64,000 nucleotides of DNA, from NCBI RefSeq assembly GCF_040689395.1, contig NZ_JBFAZX010000001.1, forward strand, positions 186,001 through 250,000, read 5' to 3'. Below, piece by piece: positions 17,537-25,663 of this stretch (positions are counted from its first letter, which is position 1; each line of letters opens with the position of its first letter). The translations under genes were made by a program, and so were the position numbers. Below the pieces are notes generated by a model. It did not search any database. It was given only the letters and a program-made list of their open reading frames with translations, and was not told the DNA's origin. The stretch is from Dactylosporangium sp040689395 (GTDB taxonomy: Bacteria > Actinomycetota > Actinomycetes > Mycobacteriales > Micromonosporaceae).

Positions 17537-20173
17537 ATGGCAACCGAAAGAACGGAACCCGTCGCGCGGAAGAGGTGGTGGTGGATCACCGCGTTACTCG
17601 CCGCCGTTTCGCTTCTCGTCCCGTCATTTGCGACCACCGCGGTTGCCGACGTAAAAGTCGGCAGCTCGGTCTGGATTGGGGCTAAACAAGGGTATGGCGG
17701 TACGGGAGTCTTCCCTGTCTTTTCGAAGACTCCCGTCGATACGGCGAATCCGGGTGAGCCCGGTTACTGGGCCTACTGCGTCGAACACGATGTGAGCGCT
17801 AAGACAAAGCTAAATGGGCAAGTAGGAGATCTCTCTAGTTTCCTTGGAAGCAACCACTTCACTAATTCCTCGGTTCAGGGGAAGGTGTTGTGGGTGCTGG
17901 CGCACAGCTACCCAGCCTTGAGCCTCCAGAAGTTCGGCACCGCCATCGGCGTTCCGGGAATTTCGCGGAACGATGCGATTGAGGCAACACAGTACGCGAT
18001 CTGGCGCTACACCGACCTGACTTGGGATGCGTCGTGGAACTGGGAGAACGCTGACTCGCAGGCGGCCTATTGGTATCTGGTCAATGGGGCGAACGCGAAC
18101 CCCGGCATGACGCCGTCCGATTTCGAGACGACGGTTTCCGTCACCGCGCCCACTGGCGCCCAGACTGCCGGATCGGTTGTCGGACCGTTCGTGGTGCACA
18201 CCAATAAGCCGACCGCGAGCGTGTCGGTCGATTCCGCGATTGCGCTTACCGACGCGGGCGGGAACACGATCGACCCGAACGTCGTGGTCGATGGTCAGGA
18301 ACTGTACCTCGATCTGCGTGCTTCGAGCGCTGCCGGTTCCGCGACGGTGACGGCTTCGACTGCGGGTTCAAGTGCGACTGGAAAGGTGACCTCCGTGCCG
18401 ACCACGGCAGGTGGAACACCGACTGCCAGCAGTCACGCGCAGTCGATCATTCTGGTCGCCCCGGATACGACGATGACGACCGCCGAGGCGAGTCTGCGGT
18501 GGGCTGCTTCCTCGACGGAGCCGGAGCCGGAGCCTGCGATCGGGACCACGCTGGTGGATTCTGCGGATCAGGATCATGTTCTGGGCTGGAATGGTGGCAC
18601 GCTCACGGATACGGTGGCTTACCGGAATCTGACTCCGGGTGTGGAGTACACGGTTTCGGGTGAGTTGATGCGGAAGTCGGATGGTTCGGCGACGGGTATC
18701 ACGGGTTCGGCGACGTTCACTCCGGCGGAGGCGAACGGTTCTGTTGATGTGCGGTTCGCGGTGCCTGAGGGCTATGCGGGTGAGGTGCTTGTCGCCTATG
18801 AGGAGTTGTTCAAGGGCGGCGACGCTGCGGGTGCGGCGGTGGCGGAGCATAAGGACATCAATGATGCGGCGCAGACCGTGACCGTCGAGGGGGTTCCCGC
18901 TGGGCCGGGGCCTGCGATCGGGACCTCGCTGGTGGATTCCGCGGATCAGGATCATGTTCTGGGCTGGAATGGTGGCACGCTCACGGATACGGTGGCTTAC
19001 CGGAATCTGGCTCCGGGTGTGGAGTACACGGTTTCGGGTGAGTTGATGCGGAAGTCGGATGGTTCGGCGACGGGTATCACCGGTTCGGCGACGTTCACTC
19101 CGGCGGAGGCGAATGGTTCGGTTGATGTGCGGTTCGCGGTGCCTGAGGGCTATGCGGGTGAGGTGCTTGTCGCCTATGAGGAGTTGTTCAAGGGCGGCGA
19201 CGCTGCGGGTGCGGCGGTGGCGGAGCATAAGGACATCAATGATGCGGCGCAGACCGTGACCGTTGAGGGGGTTCCCGCGGGGCCGGGGCCTGCGATCGGG
19301 ACTTCGCTGGTGGATTCTGCGGATCAGGATCATGTTCTGGGCTGGAATGGTGGCACGCTCACGGATACGGTGGCTTACCGGAATCTGACTCCGGGTGTAG
19401 AGTACACGGTTTCGGGTGAGTTGATGCGGAAGTCGGATGGTTCGGCGACGGGTATCACCGGTTCGGCGACGTTCACTCCGGCGGAGGCGAACGGTTCTGT
19501 CGATGTGCGGTTCGCGGTGCCTGAGGGCTATGCCGGTGAGGTGCTTGTCGCCTATGAGGAGTTGTTCAAGGGCGGCGACGCTGCGGGTACGCCGGTGGCG
19601 GAGCATAAGGACATCAATGATGCGGCGCAGACTGTGACCGTTGAGGGGGTTCCCGCGGGGCCGGGGCCTGCGATCGGGACTTCGCTGGTGGATTCTGCGG
19701 ATCAGGATCATGTGCTGGGCTGGAATGGTGGCACGCTCACGGATACGGTGGCTTACCGGAATCTGACTCCGGGTGTGGAGTACACGGTTTCGGGTGAGTT
19801 GATGCGGAAGTCGGATGGTTCGGCGACGGGTATCACGGGTTCGGCGACGTTCACTCCGGCGGAGGCGAACGGTTCTGTCGATGTGCGGTTCGCGGTGCCT
19901 GAGGGCTATGCGGGTGAGGTGCTTGTCGCCTATGAGGAGTTGTTCAAGGGCGGCGACGCTGCGGGTACGCCGGTGGCGGAGCATAAGGACATCAATGATG
20001 CGGCGCAGACCGTGACCGTCGAAAAGGCGCCTGTGAAACCCGAACCCCCGAAGGGTGGAGGGTATCTCCCGGTGACCGGATTCCAACTTTCGGTAGCGCT
20101 CGGCGTTGGGGCGCTACTCATCGTCGCCGGCGGTGCGGCATTGATGCTCGCGAGGCGTCGTTCGGAAGCGTGA
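17537..20173 (+). CDS. Thioester-domain, VaFE-repeat surface protein with LPxTG anchor
   Basis: The 878-residue product has a signal peptide (RKRWWWITALLAAVSLLVPS, cleavage after about ADA/AVA), then a thioester domain with Cys81 in YWAYCVEHD and Gln152 in EATQYAIWRY, the pair expected to form the internal Cys-Gln thioester that bonds covalently to host or surface targets. A linker follows, then four VaFE repeats of 126 residues, each with TDTVAYRNL, VEYTVSGELM, SATFTPAEANGS and VLVAYEEL. The C-terminus is LPVTG, a hydrophobic helix and RRRSEA, a sortase signal. No sortase gene is in the window. The sequence looks less GC-rich than its neighbours. It is probably displayed on the cell wall as an adhesin. 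Confidence 0.92.
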   Translation: MATERTEPVARKRWWWITALLAAVSLLVPSFATTAVADVKVGSSVWIGAKQGYGGTGVFPVFSKTPVDTANPGEPGYWAYCVEHDVSAKTKLNGQVGDLSSFLGSNHFTNSSVQGKVLWVLAHSYPALSLQKFGTAIGVPGISRNDAIEATQYAIWRYTDLTWDASWNWENADSQAAYWYLVNGANANPGMTPSDFETTVSVTAPTGAQTAGSVVGPFVVHTNKPTASVSVDSAIALTDAGGNTIDPNVVVDGQELYLDLRASSAAGSATVTASTAGSSATGKVTSVPTTAGGTPTASSHAQSIILVAPDTTMTTAEASLRWAASSTEPEPEPAIGTTLVDSADQDHVLGWNGGTLTDTVAYRNLTPGVEYTVSGELMRKSDGSATGITGSATFTPAEANGSVDVRFAVPEGYAGEVLVAYEELFKGGDAAGAAVAEHKDINDAAQTVTVEGVPAGPGPAIGTSLVDSADQDHVLGWNGGTLTDTVAYRNLAPGVEYTVSGELMRKSDGSATGITGSATFTPAEANGSVDVRFAVPEGYAGEVLVAYEELFKGGDAAGAAVAEHKDINDAAQTVTVEGVPAGPGPAIGTSLVDSADQDHVLGWNGGTLTDTVAYRNLTPGVEYTVSGELMRKSDGSATGITGSATFTPAEANGSVDVRFAVPEGYAGEVLVAYEELFKGGDAAGTPVAEHKDINDAAQTVTVEGVPAGPGPAIGTSLVDSADQDHVLGWNGGTLTDTVAYRNLTPGVEYTVSGELMRKSDGSATGITGSATFTPAEANGSVDVRFAVPEGYAGEVLVAYEELFKGGDAAGTPVAEHKDINDAAQTVTVEKAPVKPEPPKGGGYLPVTGFQLSVALGVGALLIVAGGAALMLARRRSEA
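18533..20022 (+). repeat. Four tandem 378-bp VaFE-encoding repeats
   Basis: Units begin at 18533, 18911, 19289 and 19667 (each with CCTGCGATCGGGACC or a one-base variant), the last one slightly short. They are almost identical at the nucleotide level. Most differences are single bases such as AAT/AAC or GGT/GGC, and a few change residues (T/A in NLTPG/NLAPG, AA/TP in GAAVAE/GTPVAE). This points to recent amplification or gene conversion. Confidence 0.93.
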
Positions 20174-20187
20174 ACGATGGGTTAGAG

Positions 20188-20231
20188 TCTCACTTAAGAT
20201 GGCCTTCAGGGGTCGTATCGACCAAGTGAGA
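20188..20231. other. Inverted repeat after adhesin gene
   Basis: TCTCACTT at 20188-20195 and AAGTGAGA at 20224-20231 form an 8-bp perfect inverted repeat with a 28-base loop, just before the terminator. It may be an extra stem of the 3' untranslated region or an old element end. Confidence 0.35.
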
Positions 20232-20240
20232 TCCTATACA

Positions 20241-20283
20241 GCGGGGGTTTGAGTTCGGCCGAGCAGCCGAGCCAAACCCCCGC
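20241..20283 (+). terminator. Terminator of the adhesin gene
   Basis: GCGGGGGTTT / AAACCCCCGC is a perfect 10-bp stem with inner pairing between TTCGGC and GCCGAG. It is followed by AGTGTGTTTT, giving a good T tract. It lies 68 bases after the adhesin stop codon. Confidence 0.8.
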
Positions 20284-20372
20284 AGTGTGTTTTAAGGATG
20301 TCGTTACGCTGCTGTTCCTCGGGATTTCCGCCGGCTTCTTGATCGTAGCGATCGGTGACGCTACGCCGATCC

Positions 20373-20465
20373 TTCGGCGCCAACATCCAAGCGGTCATGC
20401 GCCTGGACGGGCTGCCGATCTGGACCTTCGACGCGATGCCCGGTCACCTGCACGAGCACCCCTGA
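20373..20465 (+). pseudogene. Short DDE-transposase fragment (IS5-like)
   Basis: FGANIQAVMRLDGLPIWTFD followed by AMPGHLHEHP and a stop resembles the segment G-N-Q-x-D-G-P-x-W-x-PG-x-H around the second catalytic Asp of IS5/HARBI-like transposases. Only about 30 residues remain. The rest of 20284-20600 shows no gene. Confidence 0.4.
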
Positions 20466-20600
20466 CCTCCGGCCCTTGGGTACGACACGCCACAGGTAAC
20501 AATGAGTAACCTGGGCGACTGTGCTGGTTGGCGCGTCGCGCGTCGATGAGCGATCGCATGGCGGCAGATTCGGGATGGCGTTCGATGATCCGGGGTGCCG

Positions 20601-21488
20601 TCAGCGGAAGTCGGCCACGTGGTCGAGTGCCCATCTGGCGAATGTGGTGGCCGGTCGGCCTGTCAGGCGTTCGACGTGATCGGTAACGAGTGTCGATTCG
20701 GGCCGGTACCGTGACGCAGAGATCAACGCTTCCACCAGCGCTGCGGGGCGACCGTCGGTGAGCATACGGGTTCGTGCGAGGTCGACGGGGACAGCGTCGA
20801 AGTGCAGCCGGCGCCGGAGCGCTGAACCGAGTGTCTCGACCAGGTCCGCGCGGCTTAGCAGTTCTGGACCTGTTAGCAGGTAAGGGCCGCGATCCAGCTG
20901 AGTTGGGTTGGTCAGAGCGGCTGCCACGATCGCGTCGGCGACGTCGCGCTCGTCAACCACGGCGGTCCGCGCGATGTCGGGGCCTGTAACAATGTCACCC
21001 GCCCGTAGCTGTGCGGTCCAGCCTCGGACGTTGGAGGCCAACGTATCGCTTCGCAGCACCCGTGGACGCAGGCCGGCATCTGCCAACATGGTTTCCATGT
21101 CCTTATGTGTCTGCACGATGGGGTCGCTTTGACGGGGGGCGTCGTCGTCGATCGCTGTGGAGGACACATACACGATGCGGGGAGCCGTTTCGGCTAGTTC
21201 CTCCATGACAACGCGTGCAGGAGCGGCCTCCAGTAGTGGCCAGATCAGGACTAGGGTTTCGACGCCCGCCAGCGCCGCACGTACCGTGACACGGTCGGTG
21301 AGATCGCCTGTGGCCGTTTCGATGTTCGGATCCTGATCGAAGTCGGCAGCGGGGCGGACGAAGCGCCGGACGTGCGCGTCGCGCGCCTGCAGACGCGCGA
21401 CGACTTCCCGGCCGAGGTTGCCGGTCGCGCCGGTGACGAGGATTGAGGCTACTGGTCGGGGACCCGCCGGCCGAGCGATATCGGGCAT
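20601..21488 (-). CDS. NmrA/SDR-like NAD(P)H-binding oxidoreductase
   Basis: The 295-residue product starts with a Rossmann motif, ILVTGATGNLGREVV (GxxGxxG). It continues with the atypical-SDR pattern of NmrA and quinone-reductase-2-like proteins: a conserved Asp in ATGDLTD, YVSSTAI in the active-site strand, and no YxxxK motif. Family members sense redox or use NADPH to reduce quinones and similar electrophiles. It is divergent from a MerR gene 39 bases away, an arrangement in which the MerR protein usually controls the neighbour. The start is ATG at 21488 (MPDIARPAGP). Confidence 0.85.
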   Translation of the reverse strand: MPDIARPAGPRPVASILVTGATGNLGREVVARLQARDAHVRRFVRPAADFDQDPNIETATGDLTDRVTVRAALAGVETLVLIWPLLEAAPARVVMEELAETAPRIVYVSSTAIDDDAPRQSDPIVQTHKDMETMLADAGLRPRVLRSDTLASNVRGWTAQLRAGDIVTGPDIARTAVVDERDVADAIVAAALTNPTQLDRGPYLLTGPELLSRADLVETLGSALRRRLHFDAVPVDLARTRMLTDGRPAALVEALISASRYRPESTLVTDHVERLTGRPATTFARWALDHVADFR

Positions 21489-21489
21489 G

Positions 21490-21522
21490 CTTCGGACGTT
21501 AGGGGTTCAGGTCGACGTGAAG
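21490..21522. promoter_or_regulatory. Candidate MerR operator
   Basis: CTTCGGACGT and ACGTGAAG form an imperfect inverted repeat in the 39-base gap between the divergent NmrA-like and MerR genes. MerR regulators bind palindromes placed between or over the promoter elements of a divergent target. The match is weak and rests mainly on position. Confidence 0.35.
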
Positions 21523-21527
21523 GCAAG

Positions 21528-21908
21528 GTGCCGGTGAGCAAGGCGATAGGACAGGCGGCTGCCGAACTAGGTATCGAGGCTCATGTGCTGCGGCACTGGG
21601 AGCGGATCGGCGTCCTGGCCGTGCGGCGGTCCGCGAACGGCTACCGCAGCTACGACGACGAGGCATTGGAGCGGGCGCGTACCGTGCTGAGGCTGCGGCG
21701 AGTAGGACTGTCCTTGCCGGAGGTCGCCGCGGCCATGGCGCCGACGAGGTCCGTGGCACAGGCGGTCGTACAGGCGAAGATCACCTCGCTGCAGCAGGAG
21801 ATCATCCGCCGGAAGCAGGCCATCGTGTTCCTGCAGCACACTCTCGACTGTCGCCATCGATATCTCGATGACTGTCCGGACTGCGTAACGTTCGTCCGCG
21901 AAGCTTGA
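21528..21908 (+). CDS. MerR-family transcriptional regulator
   Basis: The 126-residue product has the winged HTH (IGQAAAELGIEAHVLRHWER, then the wing ANGYRSYDDEAL). A dimerisation coiled coil follows (about 75-110), and the C-terminal tail contains CRHRYLDDCPDC. Those two Cys plus the preceding one could bind metal or sense thiol stress, but the spacing is not a standard metal-MerR site. The start is GTG at 21528; MPVSKAIG fits the family N-terminus. It probably controls the divergent NmrA-like gene. Confidence 0.88.
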   Translation: MPVSKAIGQAAAELGIEAHVLRHWERIGVLAVRRSANGYRSYDDEALERARTVLRLRRVGLSLPEVAAAMAPTRSVAQAVVQAKITSLQQEIIRRKQAIVFLQHTLDCRHRYLDDCPDCVTFVREA

Positions 21909-21978
21909 CCGTCCGACGACGCAGCCCGTCAAGCCGCACCGACCGGTACAGCCGGGTAGGCCAGCCGGTGTCGTCGTG

Positions 21979-21994
21979 TCGATCATGTGTTCGA
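21979..21994 (+). promoter_or_regulatory. LexA-like SOS box
   Basis: TCGATCATGTGTTCGA fits the actinobacterial and Gram-positive SOS palindrome TCGAAC-N4-GTTCGA with one mismatch. It lies 104 bases upstream of the TSCPD gene and 70 bases after the MerR gene. The gap 21909-22097 holds nothing else. Confidence 0.55.
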
Positions 21995-22097
21995 TTTTGG
22001 GTCGTGTTGGTGCTGTCGGTGTGGTGCCGTCTGGCCTACGGTGCGGTGTCGTTGCCGGCCTTTCGGGTGGCCGGCCTGGACCGGACGGGGTGCATTG

Positions 22098-22475
22098 ATG
22101 ACGGGTGTTCAGCGGGGTGCGTCGGTGCCTGCGTCGCGTGATCGTCGAGCGGTCGGCTGCACGGTGGAGTTCACGCTCGGCGGCGTGCTGGGGGCGATGA
22201 CTACCGGCCACACGTCAGACGGCGAGCTGCGCCGGGTGGACCTTCGGGCCGGTGTACATGGTTCGGCGTTGGCCGGCTTGGCGGATGCACTTGCCACGGC
22301 GATCACGGTCGGTCTGCAGTACGGGGCGCCCCCGGCCGCGTACGGCGACGTGCTGCGTCGCCTCGAGCTGGACCCGCCCGCCGAGGACACTGCCGGTCCG
22401 GGGCACCTGCTCGTGGACGCCCTGGCGGCCGGCGCCACCGAGCGGGTCGGCCAGGCCCGGGGTGTGGGCCGTTGA
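22098..22475 (+). CDS. Small TSCPD-domain protein (ribonucleotide-reductase C-terminal-like)
   Basis: The 125-residue product resembles stand-alone actinobacterial proteins related to the TSCPD domain at the C-terminus of class II (B12-dependent) ribonucleotide reductase. The shared core is VDLRAGVHGSALAGLADALA followed by TAITVGLQYGAPPAAYGDVLRRLELDP; the family has a Gly-Ser-x-x-Ala-Gly, GLQYGxP and Y pattern there. It has no catalytic Cys of the reductase. The ATG at 22098 was chosen because upstream sequence in frame has no coding character. A LexA-like box upstream suggests DNA-damage induction. The role of such short proteins is not known. 22476-22678 shows no convincing gene. Confidence 0.6.
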   Translation: MTGVQRGASVPASRDRRAVGCTVEFTLGGVLGAMTTGHTSDGELRRVDLRAGVHGSALAGLADALATAITVGLQYGAPPAAYGDVLRRLELDPPAEDTAGPGHLLVDALAAGATERVGQARGVGR

Positions 22476-22678
22476 CCACGCGGCACAGGTTCGTGCGTGG
22501 TCGGCCGATCCGCGCGGAGGCTCACAACGGCGGCGGCGTTGGCCGACGAGGCACTCACGGATTCGGCACGTGAGCAGGAATCGGCAGGGATCCCGCAGCC
22601 GGTCGTAGACCTGCCGGATCTGCGGCCACGCGAATGCGAGAAGGGCGTCGGGCAGACCAAGACGAAGAAGGCGAGCAG

Positions 22679-22703
22679 CCCGGCCGCTCGAAACGCGGCC
22701 GGG
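22679..22703 (-). terminator. Hairpin downstream of the SDR operon
   Basis: CCCGGCCGC / GCGGCCGGG, perfect 9 bp with a 7-nt loop, lies 19 bases beyond the stop codon of the minus-strand SDR gene. It would end the four-gene operon running from 25639. There is no clear T tract. Confidence 0.55.
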
Positions 22704-22721
22704 AGCTTGCGCACCGGATGC

Positions 22722-23462
22722 TCAGGCGGAGAGAAGGCCGCCATCGATGACCACGGACTGTCCCGTGACGTATGCCGAGGCCGGACTCAGCAGGTGCACG
22801 ATGAGGGCGGCCACCTCGTCCGGATTGCCCTGCCGGCCCAACGGCACCCGCGCGACAACGCTGTCCACGGCTGCCTCCGCGTCGGCCTGGGCCTTCCAGT
22901 ACGGATCGTTGAATGGGGTGTCGATCCACCCAGGACACACACTGTTGACGCGAACTCCGCTGCCCGCGAGCTCAACCGCCAATGATCGGGTCAGGCTGAT
23001 GAGCGCACCCTTGGACGCGGCATACGCAAAAGTACCGGGGCTGCCGCGGTGAGCTGCGGTCGAGCCCGTGAACACGATGCTCCCGCGGGTGTCCGCCAGC
23101 GCCGCCATGGCCGCCTGCGCAAGCAGGTACGGGGCTCGCACGTTCACCGCCATTGTCGCCTCCCACGCCTCGACCTGGAAGGACTCCAAGGGAGCGACGA
23201 CGTGCAGGCCGGCCGTCACGACGACGTGGTCGAGCCGCCCGAATGCCTGCAGGGCGGCGGCCACGGCGGCCTTCGGCGCGTGCCGGTCGGCCAGGTCGTG
23301 ATGCCCGACGACGATCCGGCCCGGAGCCTCCTGCGCCGCCACCTCCGCCGCAGCCGAGTCATTGAGGTCGGCCAGGTAAACGTCGGTCCCGGCGGCGCGC
23401 AGAGCCTGCACTGTCGCACGTCCGATCCCAGTGGCGCCGCCCGCGACCAGCGCGCAGGTCAC
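22722..23462 (-). CDS. Short-chain dehydrogenase/reductase
   Basis: A classical 246-residue SDR: cofactor motif VAGGATGIGRA, NxxG region VTAGLHV (NAG replaced by TAG), catalytic Ser and Tyr-x3-Lys in GSTAAHRGSP and YAASKG, and C-terminal GQSVVIDGGLLSA. It oxidises or reduces a hydroxyl/ketone in the cytosol with NAD(P). It is the last gene of a minus-strand operon. Its GTG start overlaps the stop of the DJ-1-type gene by 4 nt (GTGA), implying translational coupling. In the setting of a carbohydrate-type catabolic locus it may act on a sugar acid or polyol; this is inference. Confidence 0.88.
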   Translation of the reverse strand: MTCALVAGGATGIGRATVQALRAAGTDVYLADLNDSAAAEVAAQEAPGRIVVGHHDLADRHAPKAAVAAALQAFGRLDHVVVTAGLHVVAPLESFQVEAWEATMAVNVRAPYLLAQAAMAALADTRGSIVFTGSTAAHRGSPGTFAYAASKGALISLTRSLAVELAGSGVRVNSVCPGWIDTPFNDPYWKAQADAEAAVDSVVARVPLGRQGNPDEVAALIVHLLSPASAYVTGQSVVIDGGLLSA

Positions 23463-24124
23463 GCGCCCGTCACCGCGTACGCCCGGTAGTTGGCCGATCC
23501 CGGCCCGGCCGCACGGTTCTTCACCACGGCAGCCGCGCGGTACACCGCCGAGCTCGGCGTGGCATCGCGGACGACGGCCGGGACGTCACCGCCCTCACTG
23601 CTGCTGTCGGCCAGGGCGTCGAGGATCCGGGCCAGAAACTGGGGCAGGTCGTTCGGCAGTTGCGACGTGATGAGATTGCCGTCGACGACGACGGCCTCGT
23701 TGCGCCAGTCGCCACCGGCGTGAATCACATCGTCCTTGATGACCGGGACCGACGTGACGGCACGGCCCTTCACGATGTCCGCGCTCGCCAGCAGCCACCC
23801 CGCGTGGCAGATCGCCGCGACTGGGGCGCCACGCTGATCCAGGGTGCGAACGAGCTCGACAAAGCGCGGTTCCCTGCGCAGGTACTCGGGTGAAAAGCCG
23901 CCCGGCACGATCACCGCGTCGAAGTCGTCTGCCGACACATCCGCGATGCCGACTTCGGCCACAGCCGGGTAGCCCAGCTTGCTCCCGTACACCTCCCCAG
24001 CGCGGGAGCCTACGATCGTGACCTTCACACCGGCCTCACGCAGCCGCAGGACCGGATACCACAGCTCCAGCTCCTGGTACAGGTTCTCGGCAAGGACAGC
24101 GACTCGAGCCTTCTGCAGTTCCAT
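23459..24124 (-). CDS. DJ-1/PfpI-family protein, catalytic Cys present
   Basis: The 221-residue product has the DJ-1/PfpI fold: RVAVLAENLYQELELWYPV at the N-terminus with the conserved Glu, VIVPGGFSPEYLR in the middle, and the nucleophile elbow AAICHAGW with Cys106-His107. The family includes glyoxalase/deglycase and isocyanide hydratase-like enzymes. The ATG at 24124 is preceded by GGAGG. It sits 11 bases after the phosphotriesterase-like gene in the same operon. The C-terminal 40 residues are an extension beyond the usual fold. A shorter paralogue without the Cys is encoded two genes upstream. Confidence 0.85.
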   Translation of the reverse strand: MELQKARVAVLAENLYQELELWYPVLRLREAGVKVTIVGSRAGEVYGSKLGYPAVAEVGIADVSADDFDAVIVPGGFSPEYLRREPRFVELVRTLDQRGAPVAAICHAGWLLASADIVKGRAVTSVPVIKDDVIHAGGDWRNEAVVVDGNLITSQLPNDLPQFLARILDALADSSSEGGDVPAVVRDATPSSAVYRAAAVVKNRAAGPGSANYRAYAVTGA

Positions 24125-24135
24125 CCAGTCCTCCG

Positions 24136-25176
24136 TCAGACCGCAATCGAAAAGATGCGTCGAGGGTTGTGAATCATGATCTTGTCGAGCTGTTCGTCGG
24201 TGACGCCCTTGGACTTCAAGCGCGGAACCCAGCTGGTGAACATGTAGTTGAGGTCGACTTTCTCGTTCTCCAGCTGCGGGTCGGACTCGGTGACCTTCGC
24301 ACGGGGGTTGAAGAACCACCGATCGAACGTGAGGACGATCCGATCCACGTAGCCGTCCTCGATGAGCTCCACGAGGGCATTGGCCATCGCCTCGTCCAGC
24401 TCTTCCGCGCTACTGATGCGCCAGGGAATGCCGATGTGGTCGAGCTGGACGTTCGCGCCCATCTTGAGCACCTCGCGGATCATGCCGAGCTGAGGTGGCA
24501 CGAAGGCATGGCCGATGATCACCTTTGACAGGTCCATGCCGACCTCGTCGAGGATTTCGAGCTGCTCGCGTCCGGGGTTGGTGACCTCGAAGTCCATCGG
24601 GTCGATGTGCGTGTTGATGGCGCAGCCGGTTTCCATGGCCGCCCTGCCTGCGGCCCGGATCAGGCGGTCCTCCACTTCGTGGACGTAGCGACCGTACGCG
24701 CCCAGCGGGCTCGGCTTGGGGAAGACGCTCTCCTGGCCGGTGGCGATCTTGATGGCGCCGGCCTTGTACGGCGTCTGCTGCCACGCGAACACCATGCCCT
24801 CGGTGAGGTCCCGCACGAAGAACTCTGTGAGCTCCTCGATGGTCTGCCGGCGCCAGTAGTAGGGCACGCCCATGCGTTCCGGGAAGAACCCGGTGATCGC
24901 CACTACGTTGATGCCGGTGCGCTTGGCGACGTCCACCATGAACTGCGGGTGACGGCCGACCTCCGCCGGGGTCATGTCGATGAGGGTTTTGTATCCGTGG
25001 GGGAGCATGCCATCGGTGATCTGGCTGCTGACCCGTTCCACGGCGGCGGGGTGGTCGAATACGGTCCGGTGGTCCAGCTCGGCCCCTGGGTACCCGTAGA
25101 GCAGGTGCTCATGGGTGAGGATGCGGCCGGTCTCCTCGGCCGGGACGTCACCCAGCACGGTTCGGAAGATGTCCAT
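24136..25176 (-). CDS. Phosphotriesterase-family metallohydrolase
   Basis: The 346-residue product has PTE/lactonase metal-ligand motifs in order: THEH in RILTHEHLLYG, a Lys suitable for carboxylation in GAIKIATG, His in INTHID, His in IIGHAFVP, and Asp in LTFDRWF. The family (phosphotriesterases, PTE-like lactonases) opens lactones or hydrolyses phosphoesters in the cytosol; I favour a lactone or ester substrate given the surrounding hydrolases. The ATG at 25176 has AAAGGAGAG upstream, the best Shine-Dalgarno of this operon. It is flanked by two DJ-1-type genes. Confidence 0.87.
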   Translation of the reverse strand: MDIFRTVLGDVPAEETGRILTHEHLLYGYPGAELDHRTVFDHPAAVERVSSQITDGMLPHGYKTLIDMTPAEVGRHPQFMVDVAKRTGINVVAITGFFPERMGVPYYWRRQTIEELTEFFVRDLTEGMVFAWQQTPYKAGAIKIATGQESVFPKPSPLGAYGRYVHEVEDRLIRAAGRAAMETGCAINTHIDPMDFEVTNPGREQLEILDEVGMDLSKVIIGHAFVPPQLGMIREVLKMGANVQLDHIGIPWRISSAEELDEAMANALVELIEDGYVDRIVLTFDRWFFNPRAKVTESDPQLENEKVDLNYMFTSWVPRLKSKGVTDEQLDKIMIHNPRRIFSIAV

Positions 25177-25210
25177 GACGAACTCTCCTTTGACGTCGAC
25201 GAACGGTGGC

Positions 25211-25639
25211 TCAGCCGGCCAGCTCGGCGCGCAGCCGGGTGACCAGGGAGGGAAGGGAATCAGCGTCCACCGCGACACGGTCGGGATCGACGTCGAGGAC
25301 GAGTTCCCGAACCAGGTGAGCACCAGTGCCGCTCGCGAAAATGGGCACCTCCGCGGCGTGCAACCGCCTGAGGAGAGACACCTGCGCTTCGCTGACTGCC
25401 GGGCGGCCAACAACGGTTCCCGGCACTACGAGCGCGTCCACCGCCTCGGACACGACTTCGTCTGCGGCCGTGTCCCCGAGGATCGGGTATCCCAGGTGGC
25501 TCTCACACGGGTCCTCCCCTGGACCGACGACCTTGACCTCCGCCCCCTCCTCCCTGGCGCGCAGGACTGGGTACCAGAACTCGAGCTCCTGGTAGCCGTC
25601 GAAGGCGAAGACGACGATCGAACGATTGGACAAAGTCAT
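25211..25639 (-). CDS. Short DJ-1/PfpI-like protein lacking the catalytic Cys
   Basis: The 142-residue protein begins SIVVFAFDGYQELEFWYPVL, very like the N-terminus of the second DJ-1 protein of this operon (YQELELWYPVLRLREAG against YQELEFWYPVLRAREEG). At the nucleophile elbow the paralogue has AAICHAGW, but here the sequence is IFASGTGAH with no Cys. The C-terminal third is also shortened. It is first in the operon, 25 bases after the palindromic operator. It may be a non-catalytic partner of the longer protein (DJ-1 proteins form dimers) or a binding protein. Confidence 0.78.
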   Translation of the reverse strand: MTLSNRSIVVFAFDGYQELEFWYPVLRAREEGAEVKVVGPGEDPCESHLGYPILGDTAADEVVSEAVDALVVPGTVVGRPAVSEAQVSLLRRLHAAEVPIFASGTGAHLVRELVLDVDPDRVAVDADSLPSLVTRLRAELAG

Positions 25640-25663
25640 GAGGAGTGACCTGGCCTCTCAGGG

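Noticed and set aside
18533..20022. Tandem repeats considered as a CRISPR array
   Set aside because: The units are 378 bp, in frame and coding, with no short repeat-spacer pattern. No other array-like structure was seen in the window.
18368..20086. Long minus-strand frame and repeated 66-residue Arg-rich frames within the adhesin gene
   Set aside because: They are shadows of the tandem repeats; composition (Arg/His-rich, no folded pattern) and perfect periodicity with the VaFE units rule out separate genes.
22497..22985. Plus-strand frame after the TSCPD gene
   Set aside because: Its second half is antisense to the well-supported SDR gene and the first half shows no recognisable protein character.
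24169..25242. Plus-strand frames opposite the phosphotriesterase-like gene
   Set aside because: All metal-ligand motifs of a known family are on the minus strand with a good ribosome site; the opposite frames are composition shadows.
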